Source: Bradyrhizobium sp.
GTDB lineage: Bacteria > Pseudomonadota > Alphaproteobacteria > Rhizobiales > Xanthobacteraceae
Length of the DNA stretch: 64,000 nucleotides
Assembly: GCF_004799405.1 (NCBI RefSeq)
Contig: NZ_SSMW01000070.1
Span: forward strand, 19,392 to 83,391
Direction of reading: 5' to 3'
Shown here in pieces: positions 14,678 through 24,298 of the stretch (the first letter of the stretch is position 1; each line of letters begins with the position of its first letter). Below the pieces are notes generated by a model. It was given only the letters and a program-made list of their open reading frames with translations, did not search any database and was not told the origin of the DNA. The position numbers and the translations under genes are program-made.

Positions 14678-15049
14678 TTACCTGCGCCAGGTTGCGCCGA
14701 TCAGGAAACCGAGGCCGAGCGCGATCCCGACGGTTGCCAGCGGACGCTGCGTTATGACGTCTTCCAGGGTTTCCTCGATCGAATAGGCGGCGTCCTGAGC
14801 TGCATCCATCATGGCACCGCCGCGCTCGGACAAGTCATCCACCGCCGCATCGGCATTGGCGCGGACCTGCTTGTAGCCGCGGCGCGCCTGCTTCTGGGCG
14901 GTACCAGCGAATGAATTGAGCGCGTCGGTGATCTGGTCGGTCAGGGCTGAAATATCGTTTTTCACGGCTGTTACATCCTTTTCGAGGCGTTCATAGGTCG
15001 CTTTATCCGTCATGTTTCTCATTCCGATCTCGCCATCCGTGCTCGACAT
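14678..15049 (-). CDS. DUF883/ElaB-YqjD family membrane-anchored protein (123 aa)
   Basis: GGGAGC precedes ATG 15049. The product is a long charged helix (DKATYERLEKDVTAVKNDIS… through the SERGGAMMDAAQD region) followed by a C-terminal membrane anchor (TVGIALGLGFLIGATWRR). The C-terminal GLGFLIGxxWRR is characteristic of ElaB/YqjD proteins, which bind ribosomes at the membrane in stationary phase in E. coli. A good EcfG-type promoter lies 37 bases upstream, consistent with stress control. Confidence 0.8.
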   Translation of the reverse strand: MSSTDGEIGMRNMTDKATYERLEKDVTAVKNDISALTDQITDALNSFAGTAQKQARRGYKQVRANADAAVDDLSERGGAMMDAAQDAAYSIEETLEDVITQRPLATVGIALGLGFLIGATWRR

Positions 15050-15085
15050 CAAAAGCTCCCAGGTATCGAAATTGCGTAAGGCACA

Positions 15086-15110
15086 AACGCGCCGCATACC
15101 CCGAAGTTCC
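15086..15110 (-). promoter_or_regulatory. EcfG-type general stress promoter for the DUF883 gene
   Basis: On the minus strand GGAAC (15110-15106) is followed after exactly 16 bases by CGTT (15089-15086), an exact match to the EcfG consensus. It lies 37 bases before the DUF883 start. Confidence 0.7.
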
Positions 15111-15137
15111 CGGCATGAAACCGGATTAGTCATTGGA

Positions 15138-16235
15138 TTAGTCTTGCGGCAGCTGCGGCGAATCGACCGGCAGCAGATGTTCCTTGAGAATGAGCGCGAC
15201 GATCAGCAGTGGCGAGGAAAGAAAGCCGCCCATCGGTCCCCACAGCCAGGTCCAGAATGCCAGTGCCATGAACACGGCGAGCGCATTCAATTCCAGCCTG
15301 CGGCCGATGATGGTCGGGGTGACAAAATGACCTTCGAGGAAAGTGACGCCGACAAACGCCAGGGCCGCGATCAGGCCGGCGCCGAGCGTGGAGAACGCGA
15401 TCACGCCGACCACCGTCAGAATCGCGAACATCGCGACCGGGCCGATGATCGGAAAGAAATTCAGCACCGTGGCCAGCGCGCCCAACCCGGCCGGATTGGG
15501 CATGCCGGTGATGGCGCAGATGATGCCGGTGGCGGCGCCGACGCCGAGATTGATCGCGGTCACCGTCAGCAAATAACCGCCGAGCTGCAGTTCGATCTCG
15601 TTGAGGATCCGCAAGGTGCGCAAACGCGCCGCATGGTCGGCGAAGGTCATGATCAGGCCGCGGCGAAGGTCCTTCCAGCTCGCGATGAACAGGATCAATG
15701 TTGCCAGGAACAGCAGGAATTCGGTGAAAGTCGGCGACAGGAATTCGAGCGTGGGCTGCACCCATTCGAATTTCGGCATCTGGAACGGTGCGGCTGAAGC
15801 CGTGTCGCCGCCCAGCGTGCCCTGGAGTTGCTGCCACAGCGCCAGCGGGCGGTCGAAGATGTGCAGCTTGTCCCGCAGCAGCGATCCCAATTCGGGAAGG
15901 CGCGTGCTCCATTCCATCAGCGGCGAGGAGATCAGGCCGACGATGAATGCCGCGGCAGCGCCAGCCGCGGCCACGATCAAGACCGCCGACACCGCGCGCG
16001 GAATGCGATGCCGCTCGAGCCAGCCGGCGGCCGGCGACAACATGGTGCCGACCACGAACGCCGTCACCACGGGAAGAAAGAAAGCCTTGGCGGCATAGAG
16101 CACGACGGCGACGCAGATCACCAGCAGCGCAACCAGCGCGAAGGCAACCACTTCGGCGCGGCGAATGACCGGCGGCTGTTCAACTTTACTGTCGGGCAAG
16201 GGCGAACCGGGCGCCTCGACGGGAAGGACGCGCAT
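15138..16235 (-). CDS. AI-2E family transporter (PerM-like permease)
   Basis: The 365-residue product has about eight membrane segments in the AI-2E/UPF0118 pattern: a first hairpin (VVAFALVALLVICVAVVLYA, FFLPVVTAFVVGTML), a long soluble helical loop (about 110-170), and a C-terminal core with NFFPIIGP and the EGHFVTPTIIGR signature. The real substrate of most members is unknown; the name does not prove autoinducer transport. It is divergent from the L,D-transpeptidase gene, and both have EcfG-like promoters in the gap. Confidence 0.85.
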   Translation of the reverse strand: MRVLPVEAPGSPLPDSKVEQPPVIRRAEVVAFALVALLVICVAVVLYAAKAFFLPVVTAFVVGTMLSPAAGWLERHRIPRAVSAVLIVAAAGAAAAFIVGLISSPLMEWSTRLPELGSLLRDKLHIFDRPLALWQQLQGTLGGDTASAAPFQMPKFEWVQPTLEFLSPTFTEFLLFLATLILFIASWKDLRRGLIMTFADHAARLRTLRILNEIELQLGGYLLTVTAINLGVGAATGIICAITGMPNPAGLGALATVLNFFPIIGPVAMFAILTVVGVIAFSTLGAGLIAALAFVGVTFLEGHFVTPTIIGRRLELNALAVFMALAFWTWLWGPMGGFLSSPLLIVALILKEHLLPVDSPQLPQD

Positions 16236-16269
16236 TCACTCTCCCCCGCGCTACGAACCTCTGCACCAC

Positions 16270-16294
16270 AACCCGCATAACCTCCAAAGGTTCC
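16270..16294 (-). promoter_or_regulatory. EcfG-type promoter for the AI-2E transporter gene
   Basis: On the minus strand GGAAC (16294-16290), 16 bases, then GGTT (16273-16270). It ends 35 bases before the transporter start at 16235. Confidence 0.6.
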
Positions 16295-16354
16295 GTCGCG
16301 GAAACGTGAGGGGACCACCGGCTTGACAGAGTTCGTTCATCGCGAAGCGGCGGT

Positions 16355-16380
16355 GGAACCTTTGGCGCCTCGGTCGCGTT
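16355..16380 (+). promoter_or_regulatory. EcfG-type promoter for the L,D-transpeptidase gene
   Basis: GGAAC (16355-16359), 17 bases, then CGTT (16377-16380), 48 bases before ATG 16429. It is divergent from, and shares GGAACCTTTGG with, the promoter at 16294. Confidence 0.65.
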
Positions 16381-16428
16381 TGTTGTGCAGTCAGCATCCC
16401 GCGTGATGCGTATCGAACGGGGCAGGTC

Positions 16429-17232
16429 ATGACACAGGTTTTTAGTCAAAATCGCAGGTATTCACCGCGCGCGGGCCGCGCGCTGATCGTCGCCGGCACG
16501 CTGTTGCTGGCGCCCGTAATTCTCCCAAGCGGAGCTAGCGCACAGGCTCTCGGTTATGCCTCGGCGCCGCAAAATTACTTTCCCTCGGATAATATGGCGG
16601 TCGCGCCGGCCGAGCCGGCGCTGACCGATGAGGGAGATGGTTCGTCGAGCGTGCTGCCGGAGCGGCTGCGGCGGACGGTTGTCGCTTTCGACACTCGTGA
16701 AATGCCGGGCACGGTAATCATCGATACCGGCAATACCGCGCTTTACTATGTGCTCGGCCAGGGCCGCGCCATCCGCTACGGCGTCGGCGTCGGCCGTGAG
16801 GGTTTTACCTGGTCCGGCGTGCAGACCATCAGCCGCAAGGCGGAATGGCCGGACTGGCATCCGCCGGCGGAAATGATCGCGCGCCAGCCTTATCTGCCGC
16901 GGTTCATGGCCGGAGGCTCGGGTAACCCGCTGGGTGCGCGCGCGATGTATCTCGGCTCCAGCGAATATCGCATTCACGGCACCAACGATCCCTCGACGAT
17001 CGGAAAATTCGTCTCCAGCGGCTGCATCCGGCTGACCAATGAAGATGTCGCCGACCTGTTCAGCCGCGTCGATATCGGCACCAGGGTCGTGGTGCTGCCG
17101 AAGAATGCGCCGCATATCGAGGCTAGAACCACGACCGGCATTCGCCCGGTAACGGCGCGATCGCGTCCCGTGGTGACCCCATCATCCCCGGGCCGCCAGG
17201 CCCTGAACCTTTCGGCCTCGTCGCTGTATTGA
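16429..17232 (+). CDS. Periplasmic L,D-transpeptidase (YkuD/ErfK family)
   Basis: The 267-residue product has an N-terminal signal peptide (about 16-40, ending ASAQA) and a YkuD domain from about 92 to 222. The catalytic motif is complete: His183 in YRIHGTND and Cys199 in SSGCIRL. Such enzymes make 3-3 crosslinks in peptidoglycan or attach proteins to it. The C-terminal 45 residues are Pro/Arg/Ser-rich and probably unstructured. The next gene (DUF2865) starts 27 bases on, so co-expression is likely, driven by the EcfG-type promoter upstream. Confidence 0.9.
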   Translation: MTQVFSQNRRYSPRAGRALIVAGTLLLAPVILPSGASAQALGYASAPQNYFPSDNMAVAPAEPALTDEGDGSSSVLPERLRRTVVAFDTREMPGTVIIDTGNTALYYVLGQGRAIRYGVGVGREGFTWSGVQTISRKAEWPDWHPPAEMIARQPYLPRFMAGGSGNPLGARAMYLGSSEYRIHGTNDPSTIGKFVSSGCIRLTNEDVADLFSRVDIGTRVVVLPKNAPHIEARTTTGIRPVTARSRPVVTPSSPGRQALNLSASSLY

Positions 17233-17258
17233 AGGTTGCGGATTCTGCGGAGGCGAAC

Positions 17259-17915
17259 ATGAACAGGAGATCATCCAGGCGGATAGCGTTGGGCGCGGCG
17301 ATGGCGCTGGGCGCGCTGACGATCGCTCCCGCCGCGCAAGCCGGGGACTTTCTCTCCACCCTGTTCGGGGCGTTCGGAGTTCGGCGGCCCGAGCCGCCGC
17401 CTTCGATGCCGCTGCCGTTTGCCAGCGAAGGCAACCCGTTCGCGCCGCAAACTGACGCGCGTCCGCGCGCGGCCTATTCCGGCGGCGGCCAGGCCTATTG
17501 CGTGCGCACCTGCGACGGGCGCTATTTCCCGATATCGGCATCCGCCGGGGAGAGCCGGGCGGCCTCCTGCAACAGTTTTTGCCCGGCCAGCGAAACCAAG
17601 GTGGTCTACGGCAGCAATATCGACCGCGCCGCAACGGAGGCCGGAAAGCCTTATTCCGAACTGCCGAATGCATTTCGTTATCGTAACGAGTTGGTTGCGG
17701 GATGCACCTGCAACGGCAAGGACCAGCTCGGTCTGGCGCCGGTCAAAATCGAGAACGACCCGACCTTGCGCAAGGGCGACATCGTCGCCGAGCCCGGTGG
17801 CCTGATGGTCGCCGGCCGCGCCCCCGACAAGCGCGGCGCGTCGCTGAATTTCTCGCCGGTCCCGGAATCGGTGCGCGCGCGCTATCAGCACGCGCCGGTG
17901 GTTGCCGCGGAGTGA
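17259..17915 (+). CDS. DUF2865 domain secreted protein
   Basis: GGAGG stands six bases before ATG 17259, giving 218 residues with a signal peptide (SSRRIALGAAMALGALTIAPAAQA region). The DUF2865 core follows: YCVRTCDGRYFPIS, SCNSFCPASETKVVYGS and the late CTCNG, six Cys that could form disulfides. The family is typical of Rhizobiales and has no known activity. The neighbour upstream is an L,D-transpeptidase, so a cell-wall or envelope role is a reasonable guess. Confidence 0.8.
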   Translation: MNRRSSRRIALGAAMALGALTIAPAAQAGDFLSTLFGAFGVRRPEPPPSMPLPFASEGNPFAPQTDARPRAAYSGGGQAYCVRTCDGRYFPISASAGESRAASCNSFCPASETKVVYGSNIDRAATEAGKPYSELPNAFRYRNELVAGCTCNGKDQLGLAPVKIENDPTLRKGDIVAEPGGLMVAGRAPDKRGASLNFSPVPESVRARYQHAPVVAAE

Positions 17916-18034
17916 GATGCTGAATAGCCGGGGAAATCAGCCCGACGATGGTGCTTCCGCGCTGGACCAAACAACCTGTTGCGCGTTAAGGGTGAAAGCG
18001 CTGTGACTTTCACGATATTTTCGGGGGAATTCCG

Positions 18035-18190
18035 ATGCTGGTGGGTGCGCTGATAACATTTCTCGTCGTTATCCTCATTCTCTACCTGATCAACCTATTG
18101 CCGCTCGACGGCCGCGCCAAGCAAATCGCCCGCGTGGTGGTGATCATCCTTGGGGTGATTTCACTGCTGAAATCCATCGCGGTGTTTTGA
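18035..18190 (+). CDS. Thivi_2564-type small membrane protein (51 aa)
   Basis: GGGGGA precedes ATG 18035 by eight bases. The product is two hydrophobic helices (MLVGALITFLVVILILYLIN and VVVIILGVISLLKSIAVF) joined by a short basic turn (PLDGRAKQIAR). The layout matches the Thivi_2564 family of about 50-residue proteins. The function is unknown. It ends 18 bases before the convergent malate synthase gene. Confidence 0.6.
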   Translation: MLVGALITFLVVILILYLINLLPLDGRAKQIARVVVIILGVISLLKSIAVF

Positions 18191-18208
18191 CGGGCAGCTA
18201 TTCGCGTT

Positions 18209-20371
18209 TTATCCCGCAGCCTTGGCTTCCCGGCGCCGCGCGGTGAGGATGTATTCGGTGTAGCCGTTCGGCTGCTCGCGTCCCCGGAAGATTAAGTCGC
18301 AGGCGGCCTTGAAGGCGATGCCGTTGAAGCCGGGCGCCATCGGGCGATAGAGCGGATCGCCCTCGTTCTGCTTGTCCACGACTTCGGCCATGCGCTTGAG
18401 CGATTCCATCACTTGCTCCCTGGTGATGACGCCCTGATGCAGCCAGTTCGCCAGATGCTGGCTCGAGATGCGCAAAGTGGCGCGGTCTTCCATCAGGCCG
18501 ACGTCGTGGATGTCGGGCACCTTGGAGCAGCCGACGCCCTGATCGATCCAGCGCACGACATAGCCGAGAATGCCCTGGCAGTTGTTGTCGATCTCCTGCC
18601 GCACATCGTCGGGCGCCCAGTTCGATTGCGACACCGGAATGGTGAGGATATCCGCAAGTTTGGCGCGCGGGCCGCCCTTAGCCAGTTCCTGCTGCCGCGC
18701 CAGCACGTTGACCTGGTGATAGTGCAGCGCGTGCAGCGTCGCTGCGGTCGGTGAAGGCACCCAGGCGGTGGTGGCGCCGGCCTTCGGGTGCGCGATCTTC
18801 TGCGCCAGCATGTCCGCCATCTTGTCCGGGGCGGCCCACATGCCCTTGCCGATCTGGGCATGGCCGGGCAATCCGTCGATCAGTCCGATGTCGACGTTCC
18901 AGTCCTCATAGGCCTTGATCCAGGGCTGCGCCTTCATCTCATCCTTGCGGATCATCGGGCCCGCTTCCATCGAGGTGTGGATTTCGTCGCCGGTCCGGTC
19001 GAGGAAGCCGGTGTTGATAAAACAGATCCGCTTCAACGCGTTCTGGATGCAGGCCTTGAGGTTGACCGTGGTTCGGCGCTCCTCGTCCATGATGCCGATC
19101 TTCATGGTGTTGTCGGGCAGCGACAGCATGTTCTCGACCCGGGCGAATATCTCGCAGGTCAGCGCCACCTCGTCGGGGCCGTGCATCTTCGGCTTGACGA
19201 TATAGATCGATCCGGTGCGGCTGTTGCGGGTCTTTGAGCCGCACCTGAGATCGTGGATCGCGAGCAATCCCGCGACCGCGGCATCGAGAATGCCTTCCGG
19301 AATTTCCTCGCCGCCAGGGTCGAGCACGGCGTCGGTGAACATGTGATGGCCGACATTGCGCATCAACAGCAGGCTGCGGCCATGCAGCCTGATCTGGTTG
19401 CCGTCCGGCGAGGTGTAGACCCGGTCGGGATTGAGCGCGCGCTTGAGCGTCTTGCCGCCCTTCTCGAAATCGGCCGACAGCGTGCCGTTCATCAGGCCCA
19501 GCGTGTTGCGATAGATCAGCACCTTGTCCTCGGCATCGACGGCAGCGACGCTGTCTTCCATGTCGAGGATGGTGCTGACCGCCGATTCCAGGATGATGTC
19601 GGCGACCCCGGCCGGATCGTCCTTGCCGATCATGCGGCTGCGATCGATCTGGATCTCGATATGCATGCCGTTGTTGACGAGCAGGATCGCGGTCGGTGCG
19701 GCCGCATCGCCCTTATAGCCGGCGAACTGCTCGTTCGATTTCAGCGCGGTGGCGTTGCCGCTCAGCTTGACGGCGAGCTGGCCGGCGATGACGCCGTAGG
19801 AGATGACATCGGTGTGGCTACCGGTCGCCAGCGGCACAGCCAGATCGAGAAAGGTCTTTGCCTTCGCGACCACCTTGGCGCCACGGGCCTTGTTGAAGCC
19901 CTTGCCGTCTTCGCCGGCCTCGTGCGGGATCGCATCGGTGCCGTAAAATGCATCGTACAGGCTGCCCCAGCGCGCATTGGCGGCGTTCAGCGCGTAACGC
20001 GCGTTGGTGAGAGGCACCACCAGTTGCGGTCCGCAGATCCTGCCGATCTCTTCGTCGACGTTCGATGTCTCGACCTCTTGGGTCGCCGGCTCCGGCAGCA
20101 GGTAGCCGATCTCCTTCAGGAACGCCGTGTATGCATTCATGTCGAACGGCTTGCCCTTGTGGGCGCGGTGCCAGCCGTCGATTTTCGATTGCAGAGCGTC
20201 GCGCACCGCGAGCAGTTCGCGGTTTTTCGGCCCCAATTCCCTGACAATGGCGGCGAGCCCCGCCCAGAATGCGTCCGGCGAAATTCCGGTCTTGGGCGTG
20301 GCCTCGTTGGCGATAAAATCGAACAGAACGGGAGCGATCTTCAGTCCGTGGGCGTCGATACGATTCATCAT
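18209..20371 (-). CDS. glcB: Malate synthase G
   Basis: The 720-residue product is the long single-chain malate synthase that condenses glyoxylate with acetyl-CoA in the cytosol (glyoxylate bypass, glycolate use). Expected elements are present: the N-terminal clasp, the [17 protein letters not shown] segment with the catalytic Asp-Glu region, the [16 protein letters not shown] loop, [13 protein letters not shown], and the C-terminal [20 protein letters not shown] active-site loop. Length fits the family (about 720). It is a single-gene unit facing the Thivi-type gene. No isocitrate lyase is in this window. Confidence 0.95.
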   Translation of the reverse strand: MMNRIDAHGLKIAPVLFDFIANEATPKTGISPDAFWAGLAAIVRELGPKNRELLAVRDALQSKIDGWHRAHKGKPFDMNAYTAFLKEIGYLLPEPATQEVETSNVDEEIGRICGPQLVVPLTNARYALNAANARWGSLYDAFYGTDAIPHEAGEDGKGFNKARGAKVVAKAKTFLDLAVPLATGSHTDVISYGVIAGQLAVKLSGNATALKSNEQFAGYKGDAAAPTAILLVNNGMHIEIQIDRSRMIGKDDPAGVADIILESAVSTILDMEDSVAAVDAEDKVLIYRNTLGLMNGTLSADFEKGGKTLKRALNPDRVYTSPDGNQIRLHGRSLLLMRNVGHHMFTDAVLDPGGEEIPEGILDAAVAGLLAIHDLRCGSKTRNSRTGSIYIVKPKMHGPDEVALTCEIFARVENMLSLPDNTMKIGIMDEERRTTVNLKACIQNALKRICFINTGFLDRTGDEIHTSMEAGPMIRKDEMKAQPWIKAYEDWNVDIGLIDGLPGHAQIGKGMWAAPDKMADMLAQKIAHPKAGATTAWVPSPTAATLHALHYHQVNVLARQQELAKGGPRAKLADILTIPVSQSNWAPDDVRQEIDNNCQGILGYVVRWIDQGVGCSKVPDIHDVGLMEDRATLRISSQHLANWLHQGVITREQVMESLKRMAEVVDKQNEGDPLYRPMAPGFNGIAFKAACDLIFRGREQPNGYTEYILTARRREAKAAG

Positions 20372-20879
20372 AAAACTTTCGTCAGAAGGCGATCACATGC
20401 GGTTTTCACTGCAAAAACAAAGAGCGCCGCAAGGGCGGCGTTCGCGGTCCTTTTAGCGTCAAAGCCGGTGCCAAGAGAAGGCCTTTTGCAAGCCCTGATT
20501 GCGCAAACAATGGCCGCCGGATGGCTCAGTTATCGGCAGCGAAGTCGACCGGTTCGTCGAACACAACGCCTGATTTTATCAGCATCTGCATGGTCTCGGC
20601 GGTCGCTTCGCCAACCCGGCGCGTTGAATCATCGATCGTGAACTCGCGCGGTCGGCGATTGGCAACCGTTGTTGCTCGGCGTGACCTGCGCCAACGCCGC
20701 AAGCCCTCAATCGGTTCTGTCGGCTGCAAGATGCATCTCTGCCGCTTGGTGTTTGAGGGCAAAAATTCTATAGTTGCAGCGCAATAAGAAAGAAATACTT
20801 TTCTATTTGTAGGTCTGGATTGCGGTATATATAGAAAATAATTCTAGTCAACCCGGAAAGCCGGGGCAGCGAGTGTCGA
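20372..20879. other. Divergent intergenic region, 508 bases
   Basis: This separates malate synthase (minus) from cysG (plus). Near 20816-20850 it is AT-rich (TATATATAGAAAATAATT), a likely promoter area for cysG. One weak minus-strand frame (20526-20762) is listed separately. No RNA gene or repeat was recognised. Confidence 0.5.
20526..20762 (-). CDS. Doubtful short ORF (78 aa)
   Basis: This frame starts at TTG without a clear ribosome-binding site. Its second half (EFTIDDSTRRVGEATAETMQ… to VDFAADN) reads like real protein; its first half is Arg-rich and does not. It may be the remnant of a longer gene or nothing. No family was recognised. Confidence 0.25.
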   Translation of the reverse strand: MPSNTKRQRCILQPTEPIEGLRRWRRSRRATTVANRRPREFTIDDSTRRVGEATAETMQMLIKSGVVFDEPVDFAADN

Positions 20880-22316
20880 ATGCGATTCCTGCCGGTGTTT
20901 CTCGATCTTCAGGCCGGTCCGATCATGCTTGCAGGGCGTGGCGAGTTGGCGCTGGCGAAGTTGCGCCTGCTGCTGGCGGCGGGTGCGCGCATTCGCTGGT
21001 TCGCGACCGATGGCCATCATGACGTCGGCGGTATCGACGCCACTGATCTGGCGCGGATCGAGTTTGGCGAAGGAGATCCGCTGGTGGCGGATCTGCGTGG
21101 CGTGATTGCAATCCTGTGTGCGGGCGCAGGCGATATCGGGATTGCGATGTCGGTGCGGGCAAGATCGGTCGGCCTGCCCGTCAATGTGATGGATGACCCG
21201 TCGCATTCGACCTTCATTTTTCCGGCCATCGTCGACCGCGGCGATGTCGTGGTGGCGGTCGGTACCGGCGGCGCCTCGCCGGTGGTGGCGCGCCGCGTGC
21301 GCGAGCGCATCGAAGCTGTGCTGCCGGCGCGGATCGGCGATCTCGCCGCGTTCATCGGCCGCTGGCGCAAACCGATCCACGGCCGCATTCCGCAGTTTCC
21401 GCTGCGTCGCCGTTTCTGGGAACGCTTGGTCGATGGCCCGATTGGCGCGCTGGTTCTTGCCGGCCGCAGCGATGAAGCGGAAAAAGCCTTGAGGGCTATT
21501 TCCGATCCATCTGCCTTTGCCGGCGCGCAAGGGTCAAGTCAGCTCGAAGGGCAGGTAACGCTGGTCGGCGCCGGTCCGGGCGATCCGGATTTGCTCACGA
21601 TCAAGGCGCTGCGCGCTTTGCAGGATGCCGACGTTATTTTTTACGACGAACTGGTTTCGCCCGAGATTCTCGATCGCGCGCGCCGCGATGCCGCGCGCGT
21701 GCCGGTCGGCCGTCGCGTCGGCAAGCCCGGCATCGGCCAGGACGCGATCAACAAATTGCTGATCGAGGCGGCGAAGTCGGGACAGCGCGCGGTGCGCCTC
21801 AAGGGCGGCGATCCCTTCGTGTTCGGCCGCGGCGGCGAGGAAGTCGAAGCGTTGCGTGCGGCCGGCGTCGCCTATTCGGTGGTGCCGGGAATTACCGCGG
21901 GGCTCGGCGCCGCTGCGCAATTCGAAGTGCCGCTGACCTTCCGTCGCGAGGCGCTGCGCATCACCTTCCTGACCGCACACAAGGCCAGGGACGCCGGGAA
22001 CGTCGACTGGTCGGTGCTGACCGACCGCAGGATGACCGTGGTCGTCTACATGGGCATGACCGCGGCGCCGTCGATCCGCGCCGGTCTGCTGGCGGCGGGA
22101 CGTTTCCCGCAAACGCCGGTCGGCGTGTTTGCCCGGGTGACGCGGCCCGACGCCCAGGCGGTGGTCGGAACGCTGGATGAACTGCCGGCGCTGATCCGGA
22201 AGATCGACGGCGGTCCCGCCATTCTCATCATCGGCGACGTGGTCGCGCGTTCCGCGCCGTGGCGCCATCAGAACCTCAATCATGTGATCTCAGAACTGCT
22301 GGAAGCTGCCGAATGA
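20880..22316 (+). CDS. cysG: Siroheme synthase CysG (uroporphyrinogen-III methyltransferase fused to dehydrogenase/chelatase)
   Basis: The 478-residue product has an N-terminal CysG_N-type domain (1-215) and a C-terminal SUMT/CobA methylase (about 220-475). The methylase motifs are VGAGPGDPDLLTIKAL, the VRLKGGDPFVFGRGGEE loop and VVPGITAG. It makes siroheme, the cofactor of the sulfite reductase two genes on. The NAD-binding loop is LAGRGELALAK instead of the usual GGG-x-VA-x-RK, so the dehydrogenase half may be altered. Its stop overlaps the next start by four bases (ATGA). Confidence 0.9.
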   Translation: MRFLPVFLDLQAGPIMLAGRGELALAKLRLLLAAGARIRWFATDGHHDVGGIDATDLARIEFGEGDPLVADLRGVIAILCAGAGDIGIAMSVRARSVGLPVNVMDDPSHSTFIFPAIVDRGDVVVAVGTGGASPVVARRVRERIEAVLPARIGDLAAFIGRWRKPIHGRIPQFPLRRRFWERLVDGPIGALVLAGRSDEAEKALRAISDPSAFAGAQGSSQLEGQVTLVGAGPGDPDLLTIKALRALQDADVIFYDELVSPEILDRARRDAARVPVGRRVGKPGIGQDAINKLLIEAAKSGQRAVRLKGGDPFVFGRGGEEVEALRAAGVAYSVVPGITAGLGAAAQFEVPLTFRREALRITFLTAHKARDAGNVDWSVLTDRRMTVVVYMGMTAAPSIRAGLLAAGRFPQTPVGVFARVTRPDAQAVVGTLDELPALIRKIDGGPAILIIGDVVARSAPWRHQNLNHVISELLEAAE

Positions 22317-22630
22317 CCTCTCCGCTCGAACAGAAGAAAATCAGGATCGCCGGTCCGTCTGTGGTGACCGCCAACCGCACCTGGGATGGTGTGGTGATCT
22401 ACCGCTCCCCGCAGCACGGCTGGTCGGTCGAACTGTCGGATGCGGCGATCGTTCGTACCTCCGACGAAGCCCGCGCACTGTTGGCCGAATCGGCGGCCGA
22501 CGATGTCGGCGCAATCGGCGCCTATATCGCGCCGGTCGAAATCAGTGACACCGGCAAGATCAAGCCCGGCAACCTGCGCGAACGCATCCGTTCCAAGGGC
22601 ATCACCATCGATCTGCCGGTTCCGGCATAA
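22313..22630 (+). CDS. DUF2849 domain protein (105 aa)
   Basis: ATG 22313 overlaps the cysG stop. The chain contains VVTANRTWDGVVIYRSP and AAIVRTSDEARALL, typical of DUF2849. The family is found almost only between cysG and cysI in alphaproteobacteria, so it is presumed to help sulfite reduction or siroheme delivery. It has no signal or membrane segment. Confidence 0.85.
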   Translation: MTSPLEQKKIRIAGPSVVTANRTWDGVVIYRSPQHGWSVELSDAAIVRTSDEARALLAESAADDVGAIGAYIAPVEISDTGKIKPGNLRERIRSKGITIDLPVPA

Positions 22631-22642
22631 GGCCACCCGCTC

Positions 22643-24298
22643 ATGTACGCATACGACGAACTCGACCGCACGCTGATCAACGAACGCGTTTCGGAATTTC
22701 GCGACCAGGTGAAACGCCGGCTCTCCGGCGAACTCACCGAGGACGAATTCAAGATGCTGCGGTTGCAGAACGGCGTCTATCTGCAACTGCACGCCTATAT
22801 GCTCCGGGTCGCGATTCCCTACGGCACGCTGTCGTCGAAGCAATTGCGCCGCCTGGCGCATGTCGCGCGCCGCTACGATCGCGGCTATGGGCATTTCACC
22901 ACCCGGCAGAACATCCAGTTCAACTGGATCAAGCTCGCCGAATTGCCGGACGCGCTGGCCGATCTTGCCGAGGTCGGCATCCACGCCATGCAGACCTCGG
23001 GCAATAACACCCGCAACGTCACCTCGGATCAATGGGCTGGCGTGGCGCCCGGCGAGATCGAGGATCCCCGTATCTGGTCCGAACTGTTGCGGCAATACAC
23101 CACGCTGCACCCGGAATTCTCGTTCCTGCCGCGCAAATTCAAGTTCGCGATCACAGCCTCTGCGCACGATCGCGCCGCGATCAAGGTCCACGACATCGGC
23201 CTGCGCCTGCACAAGAACGCCGAAGGCGAAACCGGCTTCGAGGTGCTGGTCGGCGGCGGCCTCGGCCGTACCCCGTTCATCGGCAAAACCATAAAACCGT
23301 TCGTGCCGGGCCGCGATCTCCTGAGCTACGTCGAGGCGATCCTGCGCGTCTACAATCAGTACGGCCGCCGCGACAACATCTACAAGGCCCGCATCAAGAT
23401 CCTGGTGCACGAGCTCGGTATCGAGAAATTTGCGCAGGAAGTCGAGCAGGAGTGGCTGGCGACGCGCGACAGCGCGTTGACGCTGGACGACGCCGTGGTC
23501 GAGGAAATCCGCTCGCGCTTCACCTATCCGGCTTACGAAAAACTGCCGCATATGCCGGACGAGTTGAAGAAAGCGGCGCACGACCCTGATTTCGAGACGT
23601 GGCGCAAGAACTCGGTAGCACCGCACAAAGTGCCGGGTTATGCGATCGTGACGCTGTCGCTCAAGCCGGTAGGCGGACCGCCCGGCGACGCCACCGCCGA
23701 CCAGATGGACGCGGTCGCCGATCTGGCCGACAAATATTCGTTCGGCGAAATCCGTGTCGGCCACGAGCAGAATCTCGCGCTGCCGCATGTCGCACGGCGC
23801 GACCTGCCGGTGCTGTGGCGGGCGCTGGACAAAGTCGGCCTGGCGACGCCGAACGTCAATCTGGTCACGGATATCATCGCCTGCCCCGGGCTGGATTATT
23901 GTTCGCTGGCCAATGCGCGCTCGATACCGATCGCGCAGGAATTGACGCGGCGCTTTGCCAATCACGATACCGCCAACCTGATCGGCAGGCTGCACGTCAA
24001 CATTTCCGGCTGCATCAACGCCTGCGGCCATCATCACGTCGGCCATATCGGCATTCTCGGCGTCGAGAAGAACGGCGAGGAATTCTATCAGATCACGATC
24101 GGCGGTCGTGCCGACGAACATGCCGCGGTCGGCACCCTGATCGGGCCCGCGGTGCCCTATGGCGAGGTCGCCGACGTGGTCGAGGATATTGTCGAGGCCT
24201 ATCTGGCGCTACGCGAGCGCCCGGACGAGCTTTTCATTGACGCCGTCAAACGGCTTGGCGTCGAACCCTTCAGGGAGCGGGTCTATGCCACTCGTTAA
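22643..24298 (+). CDS. cysI: Sulfite reductase hemoprotein (nitrite/sulfite reductase family)
   Basis: The 551-residue product has the duplicated ferredoxin-like and siroheme/4Fe-4S halves. The cluster cysteines are Cys414 and Cys420 (ACPGLDYC) and Cys457 and Cys461 (GCINAC). The siroheme-contacting Arg-rich motif GHFTTRQNIQFNW lies at 83-95. It reduces sulfite to sulfide (six electrons) in assimilation. Placement between DUF2849 and DUF934 is the standard alphaproteobacterial arrangement and favours sulfite over nitrite. A ferredoxin or CysJ partner is not seen here. Confidence 0.9.
   Translation: MYAYDELDRTLINERVSEFRDQVKRRLSGELTEDEFKMLRLQNGVYLQLHAYMLRVAIPYGTLSSKQLRRLAHVARRYDRGYGHFTTRQNIQFNWIKLAELPDALADLAEVGIHAMQTSGNNTRNVTSDQWAGVAPGEIEDPRIWSELLRQYTTLHPEFSFLPRKFKFAITASAHDRAAIKVHDIGLRLHKNAEGETGFEVLVGGGLGRTPFIGKTIKPFVPGRDLLSYVEAILRVYNQYGRRDNIYKARIKILVHELGIEKFAQEVEQEWLATRDSALTLDDAVVEEIRSRFTYPAYEKLPHMPDELKKAAHDPDFETWRKNSVAPHKVPGYAIVTLSLKPVGGPPGDATADQMDAVADLADKYSFGEIRVGHEQNLALPHVARRDLPVLWRALDKVGLATPNVNLVTDIIACPGLDYCSLANARSIPIAQELTRRFANHDTANLIGRLHVNISGCINACGHHHVGHIGILGVEKNGEEFYQITIGGRADEHAAVGTLIGPAVPYGEVADVVEDIVEAYLALRERPDELFIDAVKRLGVEPFRERVYATR

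Noticed and set aside
19253..20641. Long plus-strand frame opposite malate synthase
   Set aside because: Malate synthase motifs run the full length of the minus strand; the plus frame has biased Arg/Gly composition and no motif.
22280..24121. 613-codon minus-strand frame opposite DUF2849 and cysI
   Set aside because: Antisense shadow; the plus strand carries the 4Fe-4S cysteines and overlaps its operon neighbours correctly.
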